This document shows positions 25,180 through 39,558 of a DNA stretch of 64,000 nucleotides, piece after piece. The stretch's first letter is position 1, and the number at the start of each line of letters is the position of its first letter. The stretch is from Mixophyes australis. Lineage: Eukaryota > Chordata > Amphibia > Anura > Limnodynastidae. A program made the translations under genes and the position numbers. The DNA lies in the NCBI GenBank assembly GCA_036250195.1, contig JAVHZZ010000075.1:434001-498000 (forward strand), given 5' to 3'. The notes beneath the pieces are model-generated. The model saw only the letters and a program-made list of their open reading frames with translations. It was not told the origin of the DNA and searched no databases.

Positions 25180-26880
25180 AATGTATTAAAATAAGTATAA
25201 AAATCAGAATAAGTATAAAAATAAGAATAAAACAAAAATAAGTATAAAAATAAGAATAAGAAAAAAAAGTATAAAAATAAGAATAAGTAAAAATAAGTAT
25301 AAAAATAAGAATAAAAAAAATTAGTATAAAAATAAGAATAAACAAAAAGTATAAGAATAAGTATAATAATAAGTATAAAAATAAGAATAAAACAAAAATA
25401 CATATAAAAATAAGAATAAGTAAAAAGTATAAAATTAAGAATAAGTATAAAAATAAGTATAAAAATAAGAATAAAAAAAAATTAGTATAAGAATAAGTAT
25501 AAAAATAAGTATAAAAATAAGAATAAACAAAAAATAGTATAAAAATAAGAATAAGTATAAAAATAAGTATAAAAATAAGAATAAAAAAAAGTATAAGAAT
25601 AAGAATAAGTATAAAAATAAGTATAAAAATAAGAATAAAAAAAAAATTAGTAAAAAAATAAGAATAAAAGAAAAATAAGTATAAAAATAAGTATGAAAAT
25701 AAGAATAAAACAAAAATAAGTATAAAAATAAGAATAAAAAAATAAGTATAAAAATAAGAATAAAACAAAAATAAGTATAAAAATTAATAAAAATGTATAA
25801 AAATAAGTATAAAAATAAGAATAAAAATAAGAATAAAAGAAAAATAAGTATAAAAATAAGATTAAGAAACAAAAAGTATAAAAATAAGAATAAAACAAAA
25901 ATAAATATAAAAATAAGAATAAAAAAAATGTATAAATATAAGAATAGGCATAAAAATAAGTAATAAAATAAGTATAAAAATAAGAATAAAAAAAATAAGT
26001 ATAAAAATAAGAATAAACAAAAATAAGTATACAAATTAAAAAATTTTTATAAAAATAAGTATAAAAATAAGTATAAAAATAAGAATAATAAAAAAATTGT
26101 ATAAAAATAAGAATAATTATAAAAATAAGTATAAAAATAAGAATAAAAAAAATTAGTATAAAAATAAGAATACGTATATAAATAAGTATAAAAATAAGAA
26201 TAAGTATAAAAATAAGAATAAAAAAAAATAAGTATAAAAATAAGAATAAAACATAAATAAGTATAAAAATAAGAATAAAAAAAGGATAAAAATAAGAATA
26301 AGTATAAAAATAAGAATAAAAAAAAATATAAAAATAAGAATAAGTATAAAAATAAGTATAAAAATAAGAATAAAAAAAAATTAGTATAAAAATAAGAATA
26401 AAAAAAAAAGTATAAAAATAAGAATAAAAAAAAATAAGTATAAAAATAAGAATAAAACACAAATAAGTATAAAAATAAGAATAAAAAAAAAATAGTATAA
26501 GAATAAGTATAAGAATAAAAAAAAAGTATAAAAATAAGAATAAAAATAAGAATAAGTATAAAAATAAGAACAAAACAAAAATAAGTATGAAAATAAGAAT
26601 AAAATAAAAATAAGTATAAAAATAAAAATAAAAAAAAGTATAAAAATAAGAATAAAAATAAGAATAAGTATAAAAATAAGAATAAAAAAAAGGATAAAAA
26701 TAAGAATAAGTATAAAAATAAGTATAAAAATAAGTATAACAAAAATTAGTATAAAAATAAGAATAAGTATAAAAATAAGTATAAAAATAAGAATAAAAAA
26801 AGTATAAGAATAAGAATAAGTATAAAAATAAGTATAAAAATAAGAATAAAAAAATAAAAGTATAAAAGTAAGATAAAAAA

Positions 26881-29634
26881 AATAAGAATAAAAAAAAAAT
26901 AGTATAAAAATAAGAATAAACAAAAATAAGTATAAAAATTAAAAAAAATGTATTAAAATAAGTATAAAAATCAGAATAAGTATAAAAATAAGTATAAAAA
27001 TAAGAATAGGCATAAAAATTATTAAAAAAATAAGAATAAAAAAAAAATAGTATAAAAATAAGAATACGTATATAAATAAGTATAAAAATAAGAATAAGTA
27101 TAAAAATAAGAATAAAAAAAAATAAGTATAAAAATAAGAATAAAAGATAAATAAGTATAAAAATAAGAATAAAAAAAAGGATAAAAATAAGAATAAGTAT
27201 AAAAATAAGAATAAAAAAAATATAAAAATAAGAATAAGTATAAAAATAAGTATAAAAATAAGAATAAAACAAAAATAAGTATAGAAATAAGAATAAGAAA
27301 AAAAAGTATAAAAATAAGAATAAGTATAAAAATAAGTATACAAATAAGAATAAAAAAAATAAGTATTAAAATAAGAATAAAACACAAATAAATATAAAAA
27401 TAAGAATAAAAAAAAGGATAAAAATAAGAATAATTATATAAATAAGAATAAAAAAAAGTATAAAAATAAGAATAAGTATAAAAATAAGTATAAAAATAAG
27501 AATAAGTATAAAAATAAGAATAAAACAAAAATAAGTATCAAAATAAGAATAAAAAAAAAGTATAAAAAAAAGAATAAAAATAAGAATAAGTATAAAAATA
27601 AGAATAAAATAAAAATAAGTATAAAAATAAGAATAAAAAAAAAATAGTATAAAAATAAGAATAAACAAAAATAAGTATAAAAATTAAAAAAAATGTATTA
27701 AAATAAGTATAAAAATCAGAATACGTATATAAATAAGTATAAAAATAAGAATAAGTATAAAAATAAGAATAAAAAAAAATAAGTATAAAAATAAGAATAA
27801 AAGATAAATAAGTATAAAAATAAGAATAAAAAAAAGGATAAAAATAAGAATAAGTATAAAAATAAGAATAAAAAAAATATAAAAATAAGAATAAGTATAA
27901 AAATAAGTATAAAAATAAGAATAAAACAAAAATAAGTATAGAAATAAGAATAAGAAAAAAAAGTATAAAAATAAGAATAAGTATAAAAATAAGTATACAA
28001 ATAAGAATAAAAAAAATAAGTATTAAAATAAGAATAAAACACAAATAAGTATAAAAATAAGAATAAAAAAAAGGATAAAAATAAGAATAATTATATAAAT
28101 AAGAATAAAAAAAAGTATAAAAATAAGAATAAGTATAAAAATAAGAATAAAACAAAAATAAGTATCAAAATAAGAATAAAAAAAAGTATAAAAAAAAGAA
28201 TAAAAATAAGAATAAGTATAAAAATAAGAATAAAATAAAAATAAGTATAAAAATAAGAATAAAAAAAAAATAGTATAAAAATAAGAATAAACAAAAATAA
28301 GTATAAAAATTAAAAAAAAAGTATTAAAATAAGTATAAAAATCAGAATAAGTATAAAAATAAGTATAAAAATAAGAATAGGCATAAAAATTATTAAAAAA
28401 ATAAGAAGAAAAAAAAATTAGTATAAAAATAAGAATACGTATATAAATAAGTATAAAAATAAGAATAAGTATAAAAATAAGAATAAAAAAAAATAAGTAT
28501 AAAAATAAGAATAAAAGATAAATAAGTATAAAAATAAGAATAAAAAAAAGGATAAAAATAAGAATAAGTATAAAAATAAGAATAAAAAAAATATAAAAAT
28601 AAGAAAAAGTATAAAAATAAGTATAAAAATAAGAATAAAACAAAAATAAGTATAGAAATAAGAATAAGAAAAAAAAGTATAAAAATAAGAATAAGTATAA
28701 AAATAAGTATACAAATAAGAATAAAAAAAATAAGTATTAAAATAAGAATAAAACACAAATAAGTATAAAAATAAGAATAAAAAAAAGGATAAAAATAAGA
28801 ATAAGTATAAAAATAAGAATAAAAAAAAGGATAAAAATAAGAATAAGTATAAAAATAAGTATAAAAATAAGTATAAAAAAATTAGTATAAAAATAAGAAT
28901 AAGTATAAAAATAAGTATAAAAATGAGAATAAATAAGAAAAATAAAAAAAATAAGTATAAAAATAAGTATAAAAAAAATTATTATAAAAATAAGAATAAG
29001 TATAAAAATAAGTATAAAAATAAGAATAAAACAAAAATAAGTATAAAAATAAGAATAAACAAAAATAAGTATAAAAATTAAAAAAAATGTATTAAAATAA
29101 GTATAAAAATCAGAATAAGTATAAAAATAAGAATAAAACAAAAATAAGTATAAAAATAAGAATAAGAAAAAAAAGTATAAAAATAAGAATAAGTAAAAAT
29201 AAGTATAAAAATAAGAATAAAAAAAATTAGTATAAAAATAAGAATAAACAAAAAGTATAAGAATAAGTATAATAATAAGTATAAAAATAAGAATAAAACA
29301 AAAATACATATAAAAATAAGAATAAGTAAAAAGTATAAAATTAAGAATAAGTATAAAAATAAGTATAAAAATAAGAATAAAAAAAAATTAGTATAAGAAT
29401 AAGTATAAAAATAAGTATAAAAATAAGAATAAACAAAAAATAGTATAAAAATAAGAATAAGTATAAAAATAAGTATAAAAATAAGAATAAAAAAAAGTAT
29501 AAGAATAAGAATAAGTATAAAAATAAGTATAAAAATAAGAATAAAAAAAAAATTAGTAAAAAAATAAGAATAAAAGAAAAATAAGTATAAAAATAAGTAT
29601 GAAAATAAGAATAAAACAAAAATAAGTATAAAAA
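26881..29634 (+). repeat. L745-S626-M768 array 3 plus Q module, near-identical to 46921-49674
   Basis: Unit starts are 26947, 27692 and 28318, with exit at 29086. Read row by row against 46921-49674 (offset 20,040), I found one difference in about 2,754 bases: A at 28320 where the other copy has T, changing AATGTATT to AAAGTATT. Both ends are sharp. Before 26881 the sequence changes from the AAAAGTAAGATAAAAAAA linker, and after about 29634 it switches from AATAAGTATAAAAATAAG into AATTAAAAAAAATGTATT, which starts another array. Confidence 0.85.
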
Positions 29635-29642
29635 TTAAAAAA

Positions 29643-32600
29643 AATGTATTAAAATAAGTATAAAAATCAGAATAAGTATAAAAATAAGTATAAAAATAAG
29701 AATAGGCATAAAAATTATTAAAAAAATAAGAATAAAAAAAAAATAGTATAAAAATAAGAATACGTATATAAATAAGTATAAAAATAAGAATAAGTATAAA
29801 AATAAGAATAAAAAAAAATAAGTATAAAAATAAGAATAAAAGATAAATAAGTATAAAAATAAGAATAAAAAAAAGGATAAAAATAAGAATAAGTATAAAA
29901 ATAAGAATAAAAAAAATATAAAAATAAGAATAAGTATAAAAATAAGTATAAAAATAAGAATAAAACAAAAATAAGTATAGAAATAAGAATAAGAAAAAAA
30001 AGTATAAAAATAAGAATAAGTATAAAAATAAGTATACAAATAAGAATAAAAAAAATAAGTATTAAAATAAGAATAAAACACAAATAAATATAAAAATAAG
30101 AATAAAAAAAAGGATAAAAATAAGAATAATTATAAAAATAAGAATAAAAAAAATATAAAAATAAGAATAAGTATAAAAATAAGAATAAAACAAAAATAAG
30201 TATAGAAATAAGAATAAGAAAAAAAAGTATAAAAATAAGAATAAGTATAAAAATAAGTATACAAATAAGAATAAAAAAAATAAGTATTAAAATAAGAATA
30301 AAACACAAATAAGTATAAAAATAAGAATAAAAAAAAGGATAAAAATAAGAATAATTATATAAATAAGAATAAAAAAAAGTATAAAAATAAGAATAAGTAT
30401 AAAAATAAGTATAAAAATAAGAATAAGTATAAAAATAAGAATAAAACAAAAATAAGTATCAAAATAAGAATAAAAAAAAGTATAAAAAAAAGAATAAAAA
30501 TAAGAATAAGTATAAAAATAAGAATAAAATAAAAATAAGTATAAAAATAAGAATAAAAAAAAAATAGTATAAAAATAAGAATAAACAAAAATAAGTATAA
30601 AAATTAAAAAAAATGTATTAAAATAAGTATAAAAATCAGAATAAGTATAAAAATAAGTATAAAAATAAGAATAGGCATAAAAATTATTAAAAAAATAAGA
30701 ATAAAAAAAAATTAGTATAAAAATAAGAATACGTATATAAATAAGTATAAAAATAAGAATAAGTATAAAAATAAGAATAAAAAAAAATAAGTATAAAAAT
30801 AAGAATAAAAGATAAATAAGTATAAAAATAAGAATAAGAAAAAAAAGTATAAAAATAAGAATAAGTATAAAAATAAGTATACAAATAAGAATAAAAAAAA
30901 TAAGTATTAAAATAAGAATAAAACACAAATAAATATAAAAATAAGAATAAAAAAAAGGATAAAAATAAGAATAATTATATAAATAAGAATAAAAAAAAGA
31001 ATAAAAATAAGAATAAGTATAAAAATAAGTATAAAAATAAGAATAAGTATAAAAATAAGAATAAAACAAAAATAAGTATCAAAATAAGAATAAAAAAAAA
31101 GTATAAAAAAAAGAATAAAAATAAGAATAAGTATAAAAATAAGAATAAAATAAAAATAAGTATAAAAATAAGAATAAAAAAAAAATAGTATAAAAATAAG
31201 AATAAACAAAAATAAGTATAAAAATTAAAAAAAATGTATTAAAATAAGTATAAAAATCAGAATACGTATATAAATAAGTATAAAAATAAGAATAAGTATA
31301 AAAATAAGAATAAAAAAAAATAAGTATAAAAATAAGAATAAAAGATAAATAAGTATAAAAATAAGAATAAAAAAAAGGATAAAAATAAGAATAAGTATAA
31401 AAATAAGAATAAAAAAAATATAAAAATAAGAATAAGTATAAAAATAAGTATAAAAATAAGAATAAAACAAAAATAAGTATAGAAATAAGAATAAGAAAAA
31501 AAAGTATAAAAATAAGAATAAGTATAAAAATAAGTATACAAATAAGAATAAAAAAAATAAGTATTAAAATAAGAATAAAACACAAATAAGTATAAAAATA
31601 AGAATAAAAAAAAGGATAAAAATAAGAATAATTATATAAATAAGAATAAAAAAAAGTATAAAAATAAGAATAAGTATAAAAATAAGTATAAAAATAAGAA
31701 TAAGTATAAAAATAAGAATAAAACAAAAATAAGTATCAAAATAAGAATAAAAAAAAGTATAAAAAAAAGAATAAAAATAAGAATAAGTATAAAAATAAGA
31801 ATAAAATAAAAATAAGTATAAAAATAAGAATAAAAAAAAAATAGTATAAAAATAAGAATAAACAAAAATAAGTATAAAAATTAAAAAAAATGTATTAAAA
31901 TAAGTATAAAAATCAGAATACGTATATAAATAAGTATAAAAATAAGAATAAGTATAAAAATAAGAATAAAAAAAAATAAGTATAAAAATAAGAATAAAAG
32001 ATAAATAAGTATAAAAATAAGAATAAAAAAAAGGATAAAAATAAGAATAAGTATAAAAATAAGAATAAAAAAAATATAAAAATAAGAATAAGTATAAAAA
32101 TAAGTATAAAAATAAGAATAAAACAAAAATAAGTATAGAAATAAGAATAAGAAAAAAAAGTATAAAAATAAGAATAAGTATAAAAATAAGTATACAAATA
32201 AGAATAAAAAAAATAAGTATTAAAATAAGAATAAAACACAAATAAGTATAAAAATAAGAATAAAAAAAAGGATAACAATAAGAATAATTATATAAATAAG
32301 AATAAAAAAAAGTATAAAAATAAGAATAAGTATAAAAATAAGTATAAAAATAAGAATAAGTATAAAAATAAGAATAAAACAAAAATAAGTATCAAAATAA
32401 GAATAAAAAAAAGTATAAAAAAAAGAATAAAAATAAGAATAAGTATAAAAATAAGAATAAAATAAAAATAAGTATAAAAATAAGAATAAAAAAAAAATAG
32501 TATAAAAATAAGAATAAACAAAAATAAGTATAAAAATTAAAAAAATGTATTAAAATAAGTATAAAAATCAGAATAAGTATAAAAATAAGTATAAAAATAA

Positions 32601-34531
32601 GAATAGGCATAAAAATTATTAAAAAAATAAGAATAAAAAAAAATTAGTATAAAAATAAGAATACGTATATAAATAAGTATAAAAATAAGAATAAGTATAA
32701 AAATAAGAATAAAAAAAAATAAGTATAAAAATAAGAATAAAACAAAAATAAGTATAGAAATAAGAATAAAAAAAATAAGTATTAAAATAAGAATAAAACA
32801 CAAATAAATATAAAAATAAGAATAAAAAAAAGGATAAAAATAAGAATAATTATATAAATAAGAATAAAAAAAAGTATAAAAATAAGAATAAGTATAAAAA
32901 TAAGTATAAAAATAAGAATAAGTATAAAAATAAGAATAAAACAAAAATAAGTATCAAAATAAGAATAAAAAAAAAGTATAAAAAAAAGAATAAAAATAAG
33001 AATAAGTATAAAAATAAGAATAAAATAAAAATAAGTATAAAAATAAGAATAAAAAAAAAATAGTATAAAAATAAGAATAAACAAAAATAAGTATAAAAAT
33101 TAAAAAAAATGTATTAAAATAAGTATAAAAATCAGAATACGTATATAAATAAGTATAAAAATAAGAATAAGTATAAAAATAAGAATAAAAAAAAATAAGT
33201 ATAAAAATAAGAATAAAAGATAAATAAGTATAAAAATAAGAATAAAAAAAAGGATAAAAATAAGAATAAGTATAAAAATAAGAATAAAAAAAATATAAAA
33301 ATAAGAATAAGTATAAAAAAAAGTATAAAAATAAGAATAAAACAAAAATAAGTATAGAAATAAGAATAAGAAAAAAAAGTATAAAAATAAGAATAAGTAT
33401 AAAAATAAGTATACAAATAAGAATAAAAAAAATAAGTATTAAAATAAGAATAAAACACAAATAAGTATAAAAATAAGAATAAAAAAAAGGATAAAAATAA
33501 GAATAATTATATAAATAAGAATAAAAAAAAGTATAAAAATAAGAATAAGTATAAAAATAAGTATAAAAATAAGAATAAGTATAAAAATAAGAATAAAACA
33601 AAAATAAGTATCAAAATAAGAATAAAAAAAAGTATAAAAAAAAGAATAAAAATAAGAATAAGTATAAAAATAAGAATAAAATAAAAATAAGTATAAAAAT
33701 AAGAATAAAAAAAAAATAGTATAAAAATAAGAATAAACAAAAATAAGTATAAAAATTAAAAAAAATGTATTAAAATAAGTATAAAAATCAGAATAAGTAT
33801 AAAAATAAGTATAAAAATAAGAATAGGCATAAAAATTATTAAAAAAATAAGAATAAAAAAAAATTAGTATAAAAATAAGAATACGTATATAAATAAGTAT
33901 AAAAATAAGAATAAGTATAAAAATAAGAATAAAAAAAAATAAGTATAAAAATAAGAATAAAAGATAAATAAGTATAAAAATAAGAATAAAAAAAAGGATA
34001 AAAATAAGAATAAGTATAAAAATAAGAATAAAAAAAATATAAAAATAAGAAAAAGTATAAAAATAAGTATAAAAATAAGAATAAAACAAAAATAAGTATA
34101 GAAATAAGAATAAGAAAAAAAAGTATAAAAATAAGAATAAGTATAAAAATAAGTATACAAATAAGAATAAAAAAAATAAGTATTAAAATAAGAATAAAAC
34201 ACAAATAAGTATAAAAATAAGAATAAAAAAAAGGATAAAAATAAGAATAAGTATAAAAATAAGAATAAAAAAAAGGATAAAAATAAGAATAAGTATAAAA
34301 ATAAGTATAAAAATAAGTATAAAAAAATTAGTATAAAAATAAGAATAAGTATAAAAATAAGTATAAAAATGAGAATAAATAAGAAAAATAAAAAAAATAA
34401 GTATAAAAATAAGTATAAAAAAAATTATTATAAAAATAAGAATAAGTATAAAAATAAGTATAAAAATAAGAATAAAACAAAAATAAGTATAAAAATAAGA
34501 ATAAACAAAAATAAGTATAAAAATTAAAAAA
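29643..34531 (+). repeat. 656-bp-family array 4: seven units (969-621-656-655-564-656-768)
   Basis: Unit starts are 29643, 30612, 31233, 31889, 32544, 33108 and 33764, with exit at 34532. GGCATA is present in units 1, 2, 5 and 7 and absent from units 3, 4 and 6. The first unit contains an extra partial unit: GTATAGAAATAAG and GTATACAAATAAG occur twice. The series matches 54433-59376 unit for unit, apart from one 57-bp length change in unit 5 (564 against 621) and one-base A-run changes. Confidence 0.85.
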
Positions 34532-37500
34532 AATGTATTAAAATAAGTATAAAAATCAGAATAAGTATAAAAATAAGAATAAAACAAAAATAAGTATAAA
34601 AATAAGAATAAGAAAAAAAAGTATAAAAATAAGAATAAGTAAAAATAAGTATAAAAATAAGAATAAAAAAAATTAGTATAAAAATAAGAATAAACAAAAA
34701 GTATAAGAATAAGTATAATAATAAGTATAAAAATAAGAATAAAACAAAAATACATATAAAAATAAGAATAAGTAAAAAGTATAAAATTAAGAATAAGTAT
34801 AAAAATAAGTATAAAAATAAGAATAAAACAAAAATAAGTATAAAAATAAGAATAAAAAAAAATTGAATAAAAATAAGAATAAGTATAAAAATAAGAATAA
34901 AAAAAAGGATAAAAATAAGAATAAGTATAAAAATAAGTATAAAAATAAGTATAACAAAAATTAGTATAAAAATAAGAATAAGTATAAAAATAAGTATAAA
35001 AATAAGAATAAAAAAAGTATAAGAATAAGAATAAGTATAAAAATAAGTATAAAAATAAGAATAAAAAAATAAAAGTATAAAAGAAAGATAAAAAAAAGTA
35101 TAAAAATAAGTATAAAAATAAGAATAAAACAAAAATAAGTATAAAAATAAGAATAAAAAAAAATTGAATAAAAATAAGAATAAGTATAAAAATAAGTATA
35201 AAAATCAGAATAAAAAAAAAATAAGTATAAAAATAAGAATTAACAAAAATAAGTATAAAAATTAAAAAAAATGTATTAAAATAAGTATAAAAATCAGAAT
35301 AAGTATAAAAATAAGTATAAAAATAAGAATAAAACAAAAATAAGTATAAAAATAAGAATAAACAAAAATAAGTATAAAAATAAGAATAAAAAAAATTGTA
35401 TAAGAATAAGTATAAAAATAAGAATAAAAAAATAATTAGTATAAAAATAGGAATAAGTATAAAAATAAGTATAAAAATAAGAATAAGTATAAAAATAAGA
35501 ATAAAACAAAAATAAGTATAAAAATAAGAATAAAAAAAAATAAGTATAAAAATAAGAATAAAACACAAATAAGTATAAAAATAAGAATAAAAAAAGGATA
35601 CAAATAAGAATAAGTATAAAAATTAGAATAAGTATAAAAATAAGAATAAAAAAAAGTATAAAAATAAGAATAAGTATAAAAATAAGTATAAAAATAAGAA
35701 TAAAACAAAAATACATATAAAAATAAGAATAAGTAAAAAAATAAGTACAAAAATAAGAATAAAAAAAAGTATAAAATTAAGAATAAGTATAAAAATAAGT
35801 ATAAAAATAAGAATAAAAAAAAATTAGTATAAGAATAAGTTTAAAAATAAGTATAAAAATAAGAATAAAAAAAAAATTTGTATAAAAATAAGAATACGTA
35901 TAAAAATAAGTATAAATATAAGAATAAAAAAATGTATAAATATAAGAATAGGCATAAAAATAAGTAATAAAATAAGAATAAAAATAAGAATAAAAAAAGT
36001 ATAAAAATAAGAATAAGTATAAAAATAAGTATAAAAATAAGTATAAAAAAAAATTAGTATAAAAATAAGAATAAGTATAAAAATAAGAATAAAAAAAAAT
36101 AAGTATAAAAATAAGAATAAAACACAAATAAGTATAAAAATAAGAATAAAAAAAGGATAAAAATAAGAATAAGTATAAAAATTAGAATAAGTATAAAAAT
36201 AAGAATAAAAAAAAGTATAAAAATAAGAATAAGTATAAAAATAAGAATAAAATAAAAATAAGTATAAAAATAAGAATAAAAAAAAATAGTATAAAAATAA
36301 GAATAAACAAAAATAAGTATAAGAATAAACAAAAACAAGTATAAAAATTAAAAAAATGTATAAAAATAAGTATAAAAATAAGAATAAGTATAAAAATAAG
36401 AATAAAACAAAAATAAGTATAAAAGTAAGAACAAAAAAAATGTATAAAAATAAGTATAAAAATAAGAATAAAACAAAAATACATATAAAAATAAGAATAA
36501 GTAAAAAAATAAGTACAAAAATAAGAATAAAAAAAAGTATAAAATTAAGAATAAGTATAAAAATAAGTATAAAAATAAGAATAAAAAAAAACTTAGTATA
36601 GGAATAAGTATAAAAATAAGTATAAAAATAAGAATAAAAAAAAATTAGTATAAAAATAAGAATAAGTAAAAAAATAAGAATAAAACAAAAATATGTATAA
36701 AAATAAGAATAAAAAAAAATAAGTATAAAAATAAGAATAAAACACAAATAAGTATAAAAATAAGAATAAAAAAAGGATATAAATAAGAATAAGTATAAAA
36801 ATTAGAATAAGTATAAAAATAAGAATAAAAAAAAGTATAAAAATAAGAATAAGTATAAAAATAAGATAAAAACAAAAATACATATAAAAATAAGAATAAG
36901 TAAAAAAAATAAGTACAAAAATAAGAATAAAAAAAAGTATAAAATTAAGAATAAGTATAAAAATAAGTATAAAAAAAAGAATAAAAAAAAAATTTATATA
37001 AAAATAAGAATAAGTATAAAAATAAGTATAAAAATAAGAATAAAAAAAAATTAGTATAAGAATAAGTATAAAAATAAGTATAAAAATAAGAATAAAACAT
37101 TTTTTTTTATAAAAATAAGAATAAGTATAAAAATAAGTATAAAAATAAGAATAAAACAAAAATAAGTATAAAAATAAGAATAAACAAAAATAAGTATAAA
37201 AATAAGAATAAACAAAAATAAGTATAAAAATTAAAAAAAATGTATTAAAAAAAGTATAAAAATCAGAATAAGTATAAAAATAAGAATAAAACAAAAATAA
37301 GTATAAAAATAAGAATAAGAAAAAAAAGTATAAAAATAAGAATAAGTAAAAATAAGTATAAAAATAAGAATAAAAAAAATTAGTATAAAAATAAGAATAA
37401 GTATAAAAATAAGTATAAAAATAAGAATAAAAAAAATAAGTATTAAAATAAGAATAAAACACAAATAAGTATAAAAATAAGAATAAAAAAAAGGATAAAA

Positions 37501-39558
37501 ATAAGAATAAGTATAAAAATAAGAATAAAAAAAAGGATAAAAATAAGAATAAGTATAAAAATAAGTATACAAATAAGTATAAAAAAATTAGTATAAAAAT
37601 AAGAATAAGTATAAAAATAAGTATAAAAATAAGAATAAAACAAAAATAAGTATAAAAATAAGAATAAACAAAAATAAGTATAAAAATTAAAAAAAATGTA
37701 TTAAAATAAGTATAAAAATCAGAATAAGTATAAAAATAAGAATAAAACAAAAATAAGTATAAAAATAAGAATAAGGAAAAAAAGTATAAAAATAAGAATA
37801 AGTAAAAATAAGTATAAAAATAAGAATAAAAAAAATTAGTATAAAAATAAGAATAAACAAAAAGTATAAGAATAAGTATAATAATAAGTATAAAAATAAG
37901 AATAAAACAAAAATACATATAAAAATAAGAATAAGTAAAAAGTATAAAATTAAGAATAAGTATAAAAATAAGTATAAAAATAAGAATAAAAAAAAATTAG
38001 TATAAGAAAAAGTATAAAAATAAGTATAAAAATAAGAATAAACAAAAAATAGTATAAAAATAAGAATAAGTATAAAAATAAGTATAAAAATAAGAATAAA
38101 AATAAGAATAAGTATAAAAATAAGTATAAAAATAAGTATAAAAAAATTAGTATAAAAATAAGAATAAGTATAAAAATAAGTATAAAAATAAGAATAAAAA
38201 AAAAATTAGTAAAAAAATAAGAATAATAGAAAAATAAGTATAAAAATAAGTATGAAAATAAGAATAAAACAAAAATAAGTATAAAAATAAGATTAAGAAA
38301 CAAAAAGTATAAAAATAAGAATAAAACAAAAATAAATATAAAAGTAAGAAAAAAAAAAAGGTATAAAAATAAGTATAAGTATAAAAATAAGTATAAAAAT
38401 AAGAATAAAAAAAATGTATAAATATAAGAATAGGCATAAAAATAAGTAATAAAATAAGAATAAAAATAAGAATAAAAAAAAAATAGTATAAAAATAAGAA
38501 TAAAACAAAAATAAGTATGAAAATAAGAATAAAACAAAAATAGGTATAAAAATAAGAATAAAAAAAATAGGTATAAAAATAAGAATAAACAAAAATAAGT
38601 ATACAAATTAAATTTTTTTTATAAAAATAAGTATAAAAATAAGTATAAAAATAAGAATAATAAAAAAATTGTATAAAAATAAGAATAATTATAAAAATAA
38701 GTATAAAAATAAGAATAAAAAAAATTACTATAAAAATAAGAATACGTATATAAGTATAAAAATAAGAATAAGTATAAAAATAAGAATAAAAAAAAATAAG
38801 TATAAAAATAAGAATAAAACATAAATAAGTATAAAAATAAGAATAAAAAAAGGATAAGAATAAGTATAAAAATAAGAATAAAAAAAAATATAAAAATAAG
38901 AATAAGTATAAAAATAAGTATAAAAATAAGAATAAAAAAAAATTAGTATAAAAATAAGAATAAAAAAAAAGTATAAAAATAAGAATAAAAAAAAATAAGT
39001 ATAAAAATAAGAATAAAATAAAAATAAGTATAAAAATAAGAATAAAAAAAGGATAAAAATAAGAATAAGTATAAAAATAAGAATAAAAAAAAGTATAAAA
39101 ATAAGAATAAGTATAAAAATAAGAATAAAAAAAGGATAAAAATAAGAATAAGTATAAAAATAAGAATAAAAAAAAGTATAAAAATAAGAATAAGTATAAA
39201 AATAAGTATAAAAATAAGAATAAGTATAAAAATAAGAATAAAAAAAAGTATAAGAATAAGTATAAAAATAAGAATAAAAAAAGGATAAAAATAAGAATAA
39301 GTATAAAAATAAGAATAAAAAAAAGTATAAAAATAAGAATAAGTATAAAAATAAGTATAAAAATAAGAATAAGTATAAAAATAAGAATAAAACAAAAATA
39401 AGTATCAAAATAAGAATAAAAAAAAAGTATAAAAAAAAGAATAAAAATAAGAATAAGTATAAAAATAAGAATAAAATAAAAATAAGTATAAAAATAAGAA
39501 TAAAAAAAAAATAGTATAAAAATAAGAATAAACAAAAATAAGTATAAAAATTAAAAAA
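32544..39558 (+). repeat. Super-unit 1 of the ~7-kb higher-order repeat (7,015 bp)
   Basis: Starting at an L unit and ending before the next array-leading L unit, this super-unit holds L564-S656-M768, a Q module, a GAATAAAAATAAG branch with ATTGAATAAAAATAAG, the Z module with CTTAGTATAGG at 36592, T9 at 37100, Q modules, T8 at 38613 and a three-GGATA block. The next super-unit repeats this order with landmark offsets of 7,110, 7,111 and then 7,422 bp. Confidence 0.8.

Larger units (their letters stand above)
16807..26880 (+). repeat. 10-kb mosaic block, copy 1
   Basis: This block corresponds to 42110-50826 and, for most of its length, to 34999-41920. Landmark offsets to the third copy are 25,303 bp at 17078, 23,635 bp at 20068 and 23,946 bp from about 21.4 to 26.88 kb. 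The changes equal a 1,667/1,668-bp duplication present only here and a 311-bp duplication present only in the third copy. The length difference between the copies (10,074 against 8,717) equals 1,668 minus 311. The order inside is Z module, T9, Q modules, G-T-C module, 656-bp array, Q module and a second G-T-C variant. Confidence 0.8.
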
